Of a stretch of 64,000 nucleotides of DNA, positions 27,010-35,108 are shown piece by piece (position 1 is the first letter of the stretch; every line of letters begins with the position of its first letter). A program made the position numbers and the translations under genes. The stretch is from Pseudomonas sp. PSKL.D1 (GTDB lineage: Bacteria; Pseudomonadota; Gammaproteobacteria; Pseudomonadales; Pseudomonadaceae): assembly GCF_028898945.1 (NCBI RefSeq), contig NZ_CP118607.1, positions 868,001 through 932,000 on the forward strand, given 5' to 3'. The notes beneath the pieces are model-generated. The model had not been told where the DNA came from and did no database searches. It saw only the letters and a list, made by a program, of their open reading frames with translations.

Positions 27010-28451
27010 GCTTCAAACCATTGCGGCCATGAGCTGCGGTGGCGTGTATCGGCCTCAATGCACGGGATCAGCCGTTCGGTGAGCACGGCTGTTTGCCCCA
27101 CGGCCTTGGCGGTGCGGTACTTGACGCTGTGGATGCACTCCCGGTCGCCGAACTCACAGCGGTTCAGCGCGGTGCCGCCGCAGGGGCCGTTGGCCAAGCC
27201 CTTGGGGCAGGTTTCCGGGCAAATGTAGAGGGTGTCTTCCAGGCGGCAGCGGCCACAGGTGTCACAGCCCAGCAGCGGGCGCTTCACGTTGCGCTCCAGC
27301 CCGTGCAGCAGGCGGGCGGCTTTGCCCTGTGCCCACAGCGGTTTGCGCACGGCCCAGCCGAAGGCCTTGCTTAACCAGTTGCGGCGGTTGAACAACAGCG
27401 CATGGGCGCCGTGCAGCAGGTGATACCGCAATGTTTCCTTGCGCGTAGCCGTGGCTTGCGACTCGCCCTGGCGCCATGCCGCGTGCGGGGGGTGAAAACT
27501 GACCGCCGGCAAGCCTGGCATCTGCCAGCTTTCCGCCCACGCGGGTACCCATTGCTCTAGCGACTGAATACATGCCTGCCAATGCGTCAGGCGTTCCTCC
27601 AACGTCAGCAGTTGCTTGAGCTCATGAACCCCCGACAGGTGCACCCCGGCGTAGCCCATCAGCTTCACGCCGATGATCTGCAACGCTAGCCGATCAACGC
27701 TGCGCGCCTGAGCAAATGCCTTGGACACCGCCACTTCAGCGGCAAGCATGTCGCACATCGACGGCGTCACGGTCACGCCTGCCACATGCTCGAGCATCGT
27801 CGCCCGGCCGTGGGTAAGGCTCATCAGGCAGGCAATCAAAGGTTTTGGTGTGGGCTGACGGCTCATCCAACGGATGGCTTCCTGGTGTTTGCCCGCATCG
27901 AAGCCCAATTGCAGGGTCAGGAAGTCGGCCCCGGCAGCGAGTTTTTTCTCAGCCTTGAAGTACTGCGCGCCGCCTTCTTCCTCGCGGTACTTGAACGGGT
28001 TGAGGGCCGCGCCCAGCAGCCAGTGCGGGCAGGCCTGGCGGGCAATCTGCAGGGCTGCGACCGATTCCAGGTAGCGCACCGGGCGCTCGCCTGGCTGATG
28101 CCCCGGCAGGCGGTCGCCGGTGAGCAGCAGCAACTGATCAAGGCCGGCGGCGTCCATGCGCTGCAACTGGGCCAGCAAGTGGTGGCGCTCACGGTCCTTG
28201 CCCGAGAAGTGCGGCAGGGCAGGGACCGAGTGGCTGAAGCTGGCGAGGGCATCCAGCGGCGACATGTCCAGCGGGCTGCCGACCCGGTCACCGATGGCCA
28301 CGGTCATGGGCCAGCCACACAACTGCCCGCGTGCCATGATTGCCTCCATGGCGGCAAAACGCTCTGCTGAAGATTTGGGGACAAACTCCATGACGCAGAC
28401 GAAAGTGTTATCGCGCAACGCGGATTTGAGCAGGCTCATGGCTTGGGTCAT
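26883..28451 (-). CDS. MTHFR-like protein with Cys-rich MTHFR_C domain
   Basis: A 522-residue protein. Residues about 10-300 resemble a methylenetetrahydrofolate reductase barrel (VCVMEFVPKSSAERFAAMEA; LLLLTGDRLPG). Residues about 390-470 form the MTHFR_C domain with a Cys cluster (LGCDTCGRCRLEDTLYICPE, TCPKGLANGPCGG, NRCEFGDREC), which probably binds metal or an iron-sulfur centre. MetF proper lacks this domain, so electron donor and reaction may differ. The last 42 residues lie antisense to the 3' end of the CobW gene. It is divergent from the compact MetE-like gene. Starts at 28451 or 28439 are both possible. Confidence 0.75.
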   Translation of the reverse strand: MTQAMSLLKSALRDNTFVCVMEFVPKSSAERFAAMEAIMARGQLCGWPMTVAIGDRVGSPLDMSPLDALASFSHSVPALPHFSGKDRERHHLLAQLQRMDAAGLDQLLLLTGDRLPGHQPGERPVRYLESVAALQIARQACPHWLLGAALNPFKYREEEGGAQYFKAEKKLAAGADFLTLQLGFDAGKHQEAIRWMSRQPTPKPLIACLMSLTHGRATMLEHVAGVTVTPSMCDMLAAEVAVSKAFAQARSVDRLALQIIGVKLMGYAGVHLSGVHELKQLLTLEERLTHWQACIQSLEQWVPAWAESWQMPGLPAVSFHPPHAAWRQGESQATATRKETLRYHLLHGAHALLFNRRNWLSKAFGWAVRKPLWAQGKAARLLHGLERNVKRPLLGCDTCGRCRLEDTLYICPETCPKGLANGPCGGTALNRCEFGDRECIHSVKYRTAKAVGQTAVLTERLIPCIEADTRHRSSWPQWFEAQPAANASNPARIVASGNSSAMNTITLSRGSSSAHSASQSKP

Positions 28452-28543
28452 CAGGATGGTTCAGCTTGGCATTGTGGTGCAGGCGCAGGGGCAGGCCGTG
28501 TCTGGTTGCGTAGCGTGCTGCTCTGAACAAGACATGTCCATCA

Positions 28544-28567
28544 TGAGATTTACTTAAGTTGATCTCA
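28544..28567. promoter_or_regulatory. inverted repeat in the MTHFR-like / MetE-like divergent promoter
   Basis: TGAGAT, 12 nt, ATCTCA, in the AT-rich part of the 191-bp divergent region; a further CTCA...TGAG pair overlaps it (28564-28578). This may be a shared operator. No MetR consensus (TGAA-N5-TTCA) and no cobalamin riboswitch is recognised. Confidence 0.35.
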
Positions 28568-28642
28568 AATTTTATGAGTTTGTTTCAGTGTGCTCACTGC
28601 CGGAAAATGCCCACATTCATTGACGCGCTTTAAGGCAATAAC

Positions 28643-29413
28643 ATGGCACTGGCACACATTCTGGGCTTCCCAAACATCGGCTGCGATCCTGAGCTGCGTG
28701 CTACCCATTGGCAGTTGCAGAAGGACGCCGGTATCGAGTTGCTGCCGGTCGGTGACCAGAATGCCACGCTGGATTGGGAGCAGTTGTTCGAACAGGTAGC
28801 ACAGGCCAAGGCCTTGGGCCATGCGGTCAAGCCGGTGATCATCGGCCCGCTGACCTATCTGTGGCAGAGTGAGGCACCCGGTGGAGATCTGGACAAGCTG
28901 GAGCAGATCGATCGCCTGTTGCCGCTGTACGACGAGGTGCTTAACCGATTGGCTGCCCAAGGTGTGGAGTGGGTGCAGATCGACGAGCCGATCCTGGCCC
29001 ACGAGTTGCCGCAGGATTGGAAAAATGCCTACGAGCGTGTTTACAACATCCTGCAGCGCGCGCCGCTTAAAAAGCTGGTCGCCACTTACTTCGGCGGCCT
29101 GGAAGACCGGCTCGGGCTGGCTGCCAATTTGCCTGTCGATGGCCTGCACATCGATGTGGTGCGCGCCCCGGAACAGTTCCCGACCATTCTCGACCGCCTC
29201 CCAGCCTACAAGGTGCTGTCGCTAGGCCTGGTTGATGGCGACGATGTTGGCCAATGCAATCAGGAAAAAGCCTTGGACATGCTGCGCCATGCCCATGAGC
29301 GGCTGGGAGATCGCCTTTGGGTGGCATCGTCGTGTCCACTGCAGCATGTTGAGCGAGCCGCGCAAAAATGCCAGGAAGTCGTGTTGCTGGCCAAGGCTAA
29401 GCTGGCAGCCTGA
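28643..29413 (+). CDS. compact MetE N-terminal-domain homologue (catalytic domain absent)
   Basis: A 256-residue protein similar only to the N-terminal barrel of cobalamin-independent methionine synthase: ALAHILGFPNIG, HWQLQKDAGIELLPVGD, GHAVKPVIIGPLTYLW, VEWVQIDEPIL, PVDGLHIDVV, LWVASSCPLQH. Relative to E. coli MetE as I recall it, about 25 residues are missing after PELR, about 70 after PVGD and about 20 after SSCPLQH, all in frame. The whole C-terminal zinc domain that holds the catalytic His/Cys ligands is absent. It is either a decayed gene that kept its frame or a streamlined protein with a new role. It has ribosome-binding site AAGG and is divergent from the MTHFR-like gene. Confidence 0.7.
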   Translation: MALAHILGFPNIGCDPELRATHWQLQKDAGIELLPVGDQNATLDWEQLFEQVAQAKALGHAVKPVIIGPLTYLWQSEAPGGDLDKLEQIDRLLPLYDEVLNRLAAQGVEWVQIDEPILAHELPQDWKNAYERVYNILQRAPLKKLVATYFGGLEDRLGLAANLPVDGLHIDVVRAPEQFPTILDRLPAYKVLSLGLVDGDDVGQCNQEKALDMLRHAHERLGDRLWVASSCPLQHVERAAQKCQEVVLLAKAKLAA

Positions 29414-29437
29414 TACTGACCCTGACGGATGCATTTT

Positions 29438-29529
29438 CCTGTAGGAGCGGATTCATCCGCGATGCAGGCGACGCGGTGCAAATGGCACCGGCTGTGCCGG
29501 TGTTCGCGGCTGAAGCCGCTCCTACAGGG
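29438..29529. repeat. REP-like element, long form
   Basis: Arms CCTGTAGGAGCGGATTCATC and GGCTGAAGCCGCTCCTACAGG bracket a GC-rich centre with CACCGGCTGTGCCGGTG. It is nearly identical in layout to the element at 45393-45481. It lies between the convergent MetE-like and thiolase genes. Confidence 0.82.
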
Positions 29530-29548
29530 AAAGCGTCAGAAACCTCGA

Positions 29549-30727
29549 TCAGCGCTCAATCGCCAGCGCCACACCTTGGCCGCCACCAATGCACAAGGTC
29601 GCAAGCCCTTTTTTGGCATCGCGCCTGATCATTTCGTGCAGCAAGGTCACCAGCACTCGGCAGCCTGACGCACCAATCGGATGCCCCAAGGCTATGGCCC
29701 CGCCATTCACATTCACCCGCCCGGCATCCCACTCCAGCGCTTTGCCCACTGCCAGCGCCTGCGCGGCAAACGCCTCGTTGGCCTCGATCAGGTCCAGGTC
29801 CGCCAGTTGCCAGCCTGCTTTGGCCAGGCAGCGCTGGGTAGCCGAGACCGGCCCGATGCCCATGATTGCCGGGTCCACACCCGCACTGGCGTAGGCGGCT
29901 ATTTTCGCCAGCACCGGTAAACCCAGTGCCTGGGCCTTGCTGGCGCTCATCAGTAGCACTGCCGCCGCGCCATCGTTGAGGCTGGAGGCGTTGCCCGCCG
30001 TGACGCTGCCGTCCTTCTTGAACGCCGGGCGCAGTTTGGCCAGCGATTCGGCTGTGGTGCCCGCGCGCGGTTGCTCATCCTGATCAAATACCTTGGGTTC
30101 GCCCTTTTTCTGCGGCAGCACGATCGGGGTGATTTCGCCCTTGAAGCGGCCCGCTTCGATAGCGGCCACGGCCTTGCGCTGGGATTCGGCGGCAAAGGCA
30201 TCCTGTTGCTCGCGGCTCAGGTCATACTGGCTCACCAGGTTTTCCGCAGTGATGCCCATGTGGTAGTCATTGAACGCGTCCCACAGGCCGTCGGTGATCA
30301 TGCTGTCGATCAGCTGGCCGTGGCCCATGCGCTGGCCGGTGCGGGCCGAAGGCATCACGTAGGGCGCCAGGCTCATGTTCTCCTGGCCGCCGGCAATCAC
30401 CACCTCGGCATCACCGCAACGAATGGCCTGGGCCGCCAGGTGCAGCGCCTTCAGGCCCGAGCCGCATACCTTGTTCAGGGTCAGCGCCGGCACGCTGTAA
30501 GGCAGGCCCGCCTTGATCGCCGCCTGCCGGGCGGGGTTTTGCCCGGCACCGGCGGTGAGCACCTGGCCGAGAATGACTTCGTCGACCTGCGCCGGGTCCA
30601 GCCCGGTCTGTTCCAGCAATTGCTTGATCACGGCCGCGCCAAGGTCGACGGCTGGCACTGTGGCCAGGGCGCCCTGGAAGCTGCCGATGGCGGTACGGGT
30701 TGCGGCGACGATCACCACGTCGTTCAT
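29549..30727 (-). CDS. acetyl-CoA C-acetyltransferase (thiolase)
   Basis: A 392-residue thiolase of the biosynthetic/degradative acetyl-CoA acetyltransferase type. The nucleophile is Cys88 in [11 protein letters not shown]; the catalytic His lies in [18 protein letters not shown] and the second Cys in LCIGGGQG. It interconverts two acetyl-CoA with acetoacetyl-CoA and CoA. ATG 30727 is chosen for its ribosome-binding site GGAG and family N-terminus ([17 protein letters not shown]). The nine bases before ATG read AACAACAAC, a possible Hfq/Crc site. P. putida has several thiolases, so the pathway served is uncertain. Confidence 0.93.
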   Translation of the reverse strand: MNDVVIVAATRTAIGSFQGALATVPAVDLGAAVIKQLLEQTGLDPAQVDEVILGQVLTAGAGQNPARQAAIKAGLPYSVPALTLNKVCGSGLKALHLAAQAIRCGDAEVVIAGGQENMSLAPYVMPSARTGQRMGHGQLIDSMITDGLWDAFNDYHMGITAENLVSQYDLSREQQDAFAAESQRKAVAAIEAGRFKGEITPIVLPQKKGEPKVFDQDEQPRAGTTAESLAKLRPAFKKDGSVTAGNASSLNDGAAAVLLMSASKAQALGLPVLAKIAAYASAGVDPAIMGIGPVSATQRCLAKAGWQLADLDLIEANEAFAAQALAVGKALEWDAGRVNVNGGAIALGHPIGASGCRVLVTLLHEMIRRDAKKGLATLCIGGGQGVALAIER

Positions 30728-30736
30728 GTTGTTGTT
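30728..30736 (-). promoter_or_regulatory. CA-rich Hfq/Crc-type motif at the thiolase start
   Basis: On the minus strand AACAACAAC lies between the ribosome-binding site GGAG and the ATG, containing AAnAAnAA. Its position would let Hfq/Crc block ribosome binding. Confidence 0.5.
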
Positions 30737-30838
30737 CTCCGAGCTAGGGGCGTAATGCCCCAAGCATCGGTGGGTTTGGCTCATTTGTTAAGTTTGATTT
30801 TCTTTGCCATTGATATCGAATGTTAATGAATCGGCTGC

Positions 30839-31948
30839 TTACACGGCCGGGCACTGGTGCGTCACGCAATGAATGCCACCACCCCCGGCAGCAATCGCGT
30901 CGATGTCCAGTTGCACGATGTCACGCTGCGGGTACAGCGCTGCCAGCAATGCCCGGGCCTTTTCGTCAGCCTTTGCATCGCCAAACTGAGGGGCGATGAC
31001 CGCGCCATTGATCAAGAAGTAGTTGATGTACCCAGCAGCGAAATCCGGGTTGCCCTTGCTGAACCTGTTACGGCGGCCTTTGGTGGGCGGTGACACGAGG
31101 TGCACTTGCAGGCGTCGTCCCTTGGCGTCGGTAGCCTGCTTGAGAATCTCCAGGTGCTTGCGGGTCACGTCGTAATCGTACGAATCCGGGTCGTTGTCCA
31201 GGTTGGCGATCACGACGCCCGGCTTGACGAAACGCGCGTAGAAATCCACATGCCCATCGGTGATGTCCTCACCGGCGATGCCGGGCAGCCAGATGATTTT
31301 GCTCAGCCCCAGGCGCGCCTTGAGTTCGGCCTCTACCTCGGCCTTGCTCCAGCCTTTGTTGCGGTTGCTGTTGACCCAACTGCTCTCGGTCATGATGCCG
31401 GTGCCGTGGCCATCCACCTCGATGCCGCCGCCTTCGCCAACCAGTTCGCTGCGCTGGTAACGAGCCCCTGCCAGTTTGGCCACCCGTTTTGCCAGTTGTG
31501 CGTCGCTGCCGTGGCGCTGTTTTTTACCCCAGCCGTTGAAGTTGAAATCCACTGCCGCCAGGGCGCCATCGTCGTCGAGCACGAAGTTGGCGCCGATGTC
31601 GCGCATCCAGATGTCGTCCAGCTCGCAAGCCACAAACTGGGTGTTGTGCTCGCCGCAATGTTCGATTGCCAGCTCACGCTCGCTGGCGCGGCAGAACACG
31701 GTTACCGGCTGGTAACGGGCGATGGCCTGGGCAATGCGGCCCAAGGCCGCTTGCACGTCGGCGGTGAAGTCTTCCCAGATGGCATCCTGGGCGCCAAAGG
31801 CAATGTAGGCACGCTGTTGCGGCTCGCCCTCGTCGGGCATGAACCAGCGCCCGGGTTCTTCGGCGCGGGCCAGCCCAAAGGGCATGCCCAGGCTGGCGCC
31901 GAGGCCCGCGGCCAGCGACAGTTGCAGGAAGGTTCTACGGCTTGGCAT
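30839..31948 (-). CDS. Tat-exported agmatine deiminase-family protein
   Basis: A 369-residue member of the agmatine/peptidylarginine deiminase family with a twin-arginine signal (SRRTFLQLSLAAGLGASLG), so it should act folded in the periplasm. The family blocks are present: WMRDIGANFVLDDDG, EGGGIEVDGHGTGIMTESS, DITDGHVDFYARFV, and the catalytic Cys in GGGGIHCVTHQCP. It probably deiminates agmatine or a related guanidine compound. It is the last gene of a four-gene run, 3 bp after the polyamine-binding protein gene, and a paralogue of the cytoplasmic AguA at 33933. Confidence 0.85.
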   Translation of the reverse strand: MPSRRTFLQLSLAAGLGASLGMPFGLARAEEPGRWFMPDEGEPQQRAYIAFGAQDAIWEDFTADVQAALGRIAQAIARYQPVTVFCRASERELAIEHCGEHNTQFVACELDDIWMRDIGANFVLDDDGALAAVDFNFNGWGKKQRHGSDAQLAKRVAKLAGARYQRSELVGEGGGIEVDGHGTGIMTESSWVNSNRNKGWSKAEVEAELKARLGLSKIIWLPGIAGEDITDGHVDFYARFVKPGVVIANLDNDPDSYDYDVTRKHLEILKQATDAKGRRLQVHLVSPPTKGRRNRFSKGNPDFAAGYINYFLINGAVIAPQFGDAKADEKARALLAALYPQRDIVQLDIDAIAAGGGGIHCVTHQCPAV

Positions 31949-31951
31949 GGG

Positions 31952-33037
31952 TCAGTCCTGTGCAGTCTTGAAGCGTGTCCACACCCGCATGCGGGCGCGC
32001 ATGTCGGCCTGGGGGATGTCACGGCCCGGGATCAGGCGGGCATAGGTGGCTTCGTCGAGGTAGATGTCGGGGTTGTCACGCAGCCTTGGCTCCACCTGCG
32101 CGCGTGCCTTGGCACTGGCCGTCGGGTAGCCGGTGAAGTTGGTGATGGCGGCCATGTTCTGCGGGCGCATGACGAAGTTGATGAAACGATAGGCGTATTC
32201 CGGGTGCTTGGCGTCGGCGGGTATCGCCATAGTGTCCATCCACACCGTGGTGCCCTGGCGCGGCACGCGGTACTGGAAGTCGATGTGTTTGCCGGCGGCC
32301 TCGGCAGTGCGTTGGGCCTGGACCACGTCGCCGCTGTAGCCCAGCGACAGGCACAGGTTTTCATTGACCAGTTCGGTTACAGGTTGCGACTGGAACTTGC
32401 GGATGTAAGGGCGCACGGCCTTGAGTAGTTCAGCGGCGGCGGCCAGGTCCTCGCGTTTGGCACTGCGCGGTTCGCGGCCCAGGTAGTTGAGGGCCACGGC
32501 GAGCACTTCGTCGGGTGAGTCGATGACCGAGATGCCGCAGTCGGCGAACTTGGCGGCCAGTTCCGGCTTGAACAGCAGGTCGAGGCTGTCCAGCGGGGCG
32601 TCTGGCATGCGCTGGCGAATCTTGTCCGCGTTCACGGTCAAGCCAATGGTGCCCCAGGTGTAGGGCACCGTGGCCTGGCTGGCCTTGGGGTATTGGTCGT
32701 GCAACTTGCGCAGGCCGGGCTCGATGTCGTCCAGTGCCTGCAGGCGGCTTTTGTCCAGTGGCTGCAGGCTGCCAGCGCGCAGCAGGCGTTCGGCCACGGT
32801 GTCGCCGGGGAACACCAGGTCGTAACCGCTGCGCCCAGACATCAGCTTGGCTTCCAGCACTTCGCTGCCGTCCATCACGTCATAGATCACCTGAATGCCG
32901 GTTTCGGCGGTGAACTGTTTGAGCGTGTCGGCGGCAAAGTAGTCGGCCCAGTTGTACAGGCGTAACGTGGGCTGGTCGGCGTGGGCCTGGCTGGCGCAAA
33001 GCGCCAGGGTCAAAGCGGCAAGAGGGTGCAGTTTCAT
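31952..33037 (-). CDS. polyamine ABC transporter periplasmic binding protein (PotF/SpuD-like)
   Basis: A 361-residue substrate-binding protein with a Sec signal peptide (MKLHPLAALTLALCASQAHA). It has the PotD/PotF-family opening TLRLYNWADYFAADTLKQF and the conserved YDLVFPGDTVAERLL and YTWGTIGLTVN blocks. It should bind putrescine, agmatine or carbamoylputrescine. No permease or ATPase gene is adjacent, so it must share a transporter encoded elsewhere or act as a sensor/scavenger. It starts 2 bp after the aguB stop, in the agmatine operon. Confidence 0.88.
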   Translation of the reverse strand: MKLHPLAALTLALCASQAHADQPTLRLYNWADYFAADTLKQFTAETGIQVIYDVMDGSEVLEAKLMSGRSGYDLVFPGDTVAERLLRAGSLQPLDKSRLQALDDIEPGLRKLHDQYPKASQATVPYTWGTIGLTVNADKIRQRMPDAPLDSLDLLFKPELAAKFADCGISVIDSPDEVLAVALNYLGREPRSAKREDLAAAAELLKAVRPYIRKFQSQPVTELVNENLCLSLGYSGDVVQAQRTAEAAGKHIDFQYRVPRQGTTVWMDTMAIPADAKHPEYAYRFINFVMRPQNMAAITNFTGYPTASAKARAQVEPRLRDNPDIYLDEATYARLIPGRDIPQADMRARMRVWTRFKTAQD

Positions 33038-33039
33038 GC

Positions 33040-33936
33040 TCAGGCCCTCGCGGCGTGTGGGTGCTGGCCATCCAGTGTCAGCAGTGGCGCGTACATTTCC
33101 GGGCGGCGGTCGCGGTAGATGCCCCAGGTCAGTCTGTCTTCACGCATGCGCGCCAGGTCAAGGTCGTGAATCCAGACGCCAGTGGTGTTGCGATCAGCTT
33201 CGGCCAGCAATGCGCCCTTGTGGTCGCATATGAATGCCGAACCGTAGAAGCGCATGCTCAGGCTGCTGTCGCTTTCGGCCACTTCTTCACCCACGCGGTT
33301 GGCGGCCACCACCGGCACCAGGTTGGCGGCGGCGTGGCCGCGCATGGCGGTTTGCCAATGGTCGCGTGAGTCCAGCCCGGCGGCGCCCGGTTCAGAGCCG
33401 ATGGCCGTGGGAAACAACAGCACCTCGGCCCCCATCAGCGCCAGGCAGCGGGCGGTTTCGGGGAACCACTGGTCCCAGCAAATGCCAATGCCCAGGCGGC
33501 CGAAGGCGGTGTCCCAGACTTTGAAACCGGTGTCGCCGGGGCTGAAGTACTCCTTCTCCTGATAGCCGATGGCGTTGGGGATGTGGGTTTTGCGGTACAC
33601 GCCCAGCAGGCGGCCATCGGCGTCGGCCACGGTCAGCGAGTTGAAAAAAGCATTGCCGGCGCGTTCGTACCAGCTTAGCGGCAGTACCACACCCAGCTCG
33701 GCGGCCAGCGCGGCGAAGCGTTGCAGGATCGGGCCATGCGGGTAAGGCTCGGCGAGCGCCTGATGGCGATGGTCCTGTTCGATGCAGAAGTACGGCGTGG
33801 CGAACAGTTCCTGCAGCAAAATCACCTGAGCACCTTGCGCGGCAGCTTGCCGCACCAGTTGTTCGGCTCGGTCGAGGTTGTCGGGCAGGTTCCAGTTGCA
33901 TGGCATTTGCGTGGTGGCGACGCGCAGCAGGGTCAT
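33040..33936 (-). CDS. aguB: N-carbamoylputrescine amidohydrolase
   Basis: A 298-residue nitrilase-superfamily enzyme that converts N-carbamoylputrescine to putrescine, CO2 and ammonia. The catalytic Glu-Lys-Cys triad can be placed in LLQELFATPYFC (Glu), RKTHIPN (Lys) and GIGICWDQWFPETARC (Cys). It starts MTLLRVATTQMPCNWN at 33936; the longer frame to 34323 is antisense to aguA. The ATG overlaps the aguA stop by 4 bp, so the two steps are translationally coupled. Confidence 0.95.
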   Translation of the reverse strand: MTLLRVATTQMPCNWNLPDNLDRAEQLVRQAAAQGAQVILLQELFATPYFCIEQDHRHQALAEPYPHGPILQRFAALAAELGVVLPLSWYERAGNAFFNSLTVADADGRLLGVYRKTHIPNAIGYQEKEYFSPGDTGFKVWDTAFGRLGIGICWDQWFPETARCLALMGAEVLLFPTAIGSEPGAAGLDSRDHWQTAMRGHAAANLVPVVAANRVGEEVAESDSSLSMRFYGSAFICDHKGALLAEADRNTTGVWIHDLDLARMREDRLTWGIYRDRRPEMYAPLLTLDGQHPHAARA

Positions 33937-34973
33937 GGTTGTGCCTCCGGCTGTTGCTGGGTAATGCAATGGATGCCGCCGCCGCCATGGGCAATATGGT
34001 CGATGCGCACCGGCACGATCTCGCGGCCCGGGAAGGCATGGGCGAGCTGCGTGGCGGCCTCCTGGTCGGCGGCGATGCCGTAGGCGGGCATGATGATTGC
34101 GCCGTTGGCGATGTAGAAGTTGGTGTACGAGGCGCAGAACACCTCGGCATCCGGGTCGGCCGCGGCGCTGGCTTCGTACAGGTCCAGCAGCTCGAAATGG
34201 CGGCCATGGGCATCGGTGGCCAACTCCAGTGCGCGCCGGTTTTCCCTCGCGACTTCGGCGTAGACCGAGCCTTGCTCGCGGGTGGCATCCACCAACAGCA
34301 CGCCGGGGCGGGCGAAGGCGCATACGCCGTCGACGTGGCCGTCGGTCATGTCACCGGTGACGTATTGCGGGTCGCCCGGCAGCCAGATGGTCTTGCTGAT
34401 GCCCAGGTAGCGGGCGAAGCAGGCTTCGAACTCCGCCTTGGTGATGCCTGGGTTGCGGTTGGGGTTGAGCAGCACCGACTCGGTGGTGATCAGCGTGCCT
34501 TCGCCGTCCACATGGATGGCTCCGCCTTCGTTGCACAAGGAAGTGCTGAAACCGTCCAGGCCCAGGTGGTCGAGGATGCGCCGGCCCAGGTTACGGTCCA
34601 GGCCATGTTCGGACTTGCCGCCCCAAGCGTTGAAACGCCAGCTCAACCCGGCCACGCCGTGCCGGGGGTGGCAGAGGAAGGTGGGGCCGCTGTCCCGGCA
34701 CCAGCTGTCGTCCACTGCGAGTTCGATGAGCTCGATGTTGGCCCCGCACAAGGCGCGTGCGCTTTCCAGGGCCGAAGGGTCAACCACCATCTTTACCGGC
34801 TCGAAGCGGGCAATTGCAGCAGCCACGCGGGCGTAGTCGCGCTGCACGTCGGCCAGGCTTACGTGCCAGCCGCTTTCCCACAATGCCTGATTGTGCGGCC
34901 AGATCATCCAGGTGGCAGCGTGGCGGGCCCATTCGGCAGGCATGCGCCAGCCGCTGTCGAGGGACAGGTCCAT
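33933..34973 (-). CDS. aguA: agmatine deiminase (cytoplasmic)
   Basis: A 346-residue agmatine iminohydrolase producing N-carbamoylputrescine and ammonia. The guanidino-modifying fold is shown by WCRDSGPTFLC, CNEGGAIHVDGEGTLITTES, DMTDGHVDGVCAFARPG and the catalytic Cys in HGGGGIHCITQQQP. There is no signal peptide. ATG 34973 is preferred to 35006 because GGAG lies 10 bp upstream and the family begins near SGWRMPAEW. It is the first gene of the operon aguA-aguB-binding protein-Tat deiminase, divergent from the LysR gene at 35109. Confidence 0.95.
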   Translation of the reverse strand: MDLSLDSGWRMPAEWARHAATWMIWPHNQALWESGWHVSLADVQRDYARVAAAIARFEPVKMVVDPSALESARALCGANIELIELAVDDSWCRDSGPTFLCHPRHGVAGLSWRFNAWGGKSEHGLDRNLGRRILDHLGLDGFSTSLCNEGGAIHVDGEGTLITTESVLLNPNRNPGITKAEFEACFARYLGISKTIWLPGDPQYVTGDMTDGHVDGVCAFARPGVLLVDATREQGSVYAEVARENRRALELATDAHGRHFELLDLYEASAAADPDAEVFCASYTNFYIANGAIIMPAYGIAADQEAATQLAHAFPGREIVPVRIDHIAHGGGGIHCITQQQPEAQP

Positions 34974-35108
34974 AGTGAACTCCGATCTATTAAGGATTTT
35001 TATCAACGAAGCCCGCCGTCGCGGGTGTTGGTGACCATGCTATGGCTATGAAGCTTGTGCGACAAACGATAGATTTAGCGCACATCTGATTAGCAGGGCT
35101 TATTGATC

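Noticed and set aside
28452..28642. Cobalamin riboswitch upstream of the MetE-like gene
   Set aside because: The divergent gap is only 191 bp and I could not identify the conserved B12-box or the multi-stem layout.
33937..34323. N-terminal extension of aguB
   Set aside because: It is the out-of-frame reading of aguA; the nitrilase N-terminus begins at 33936.
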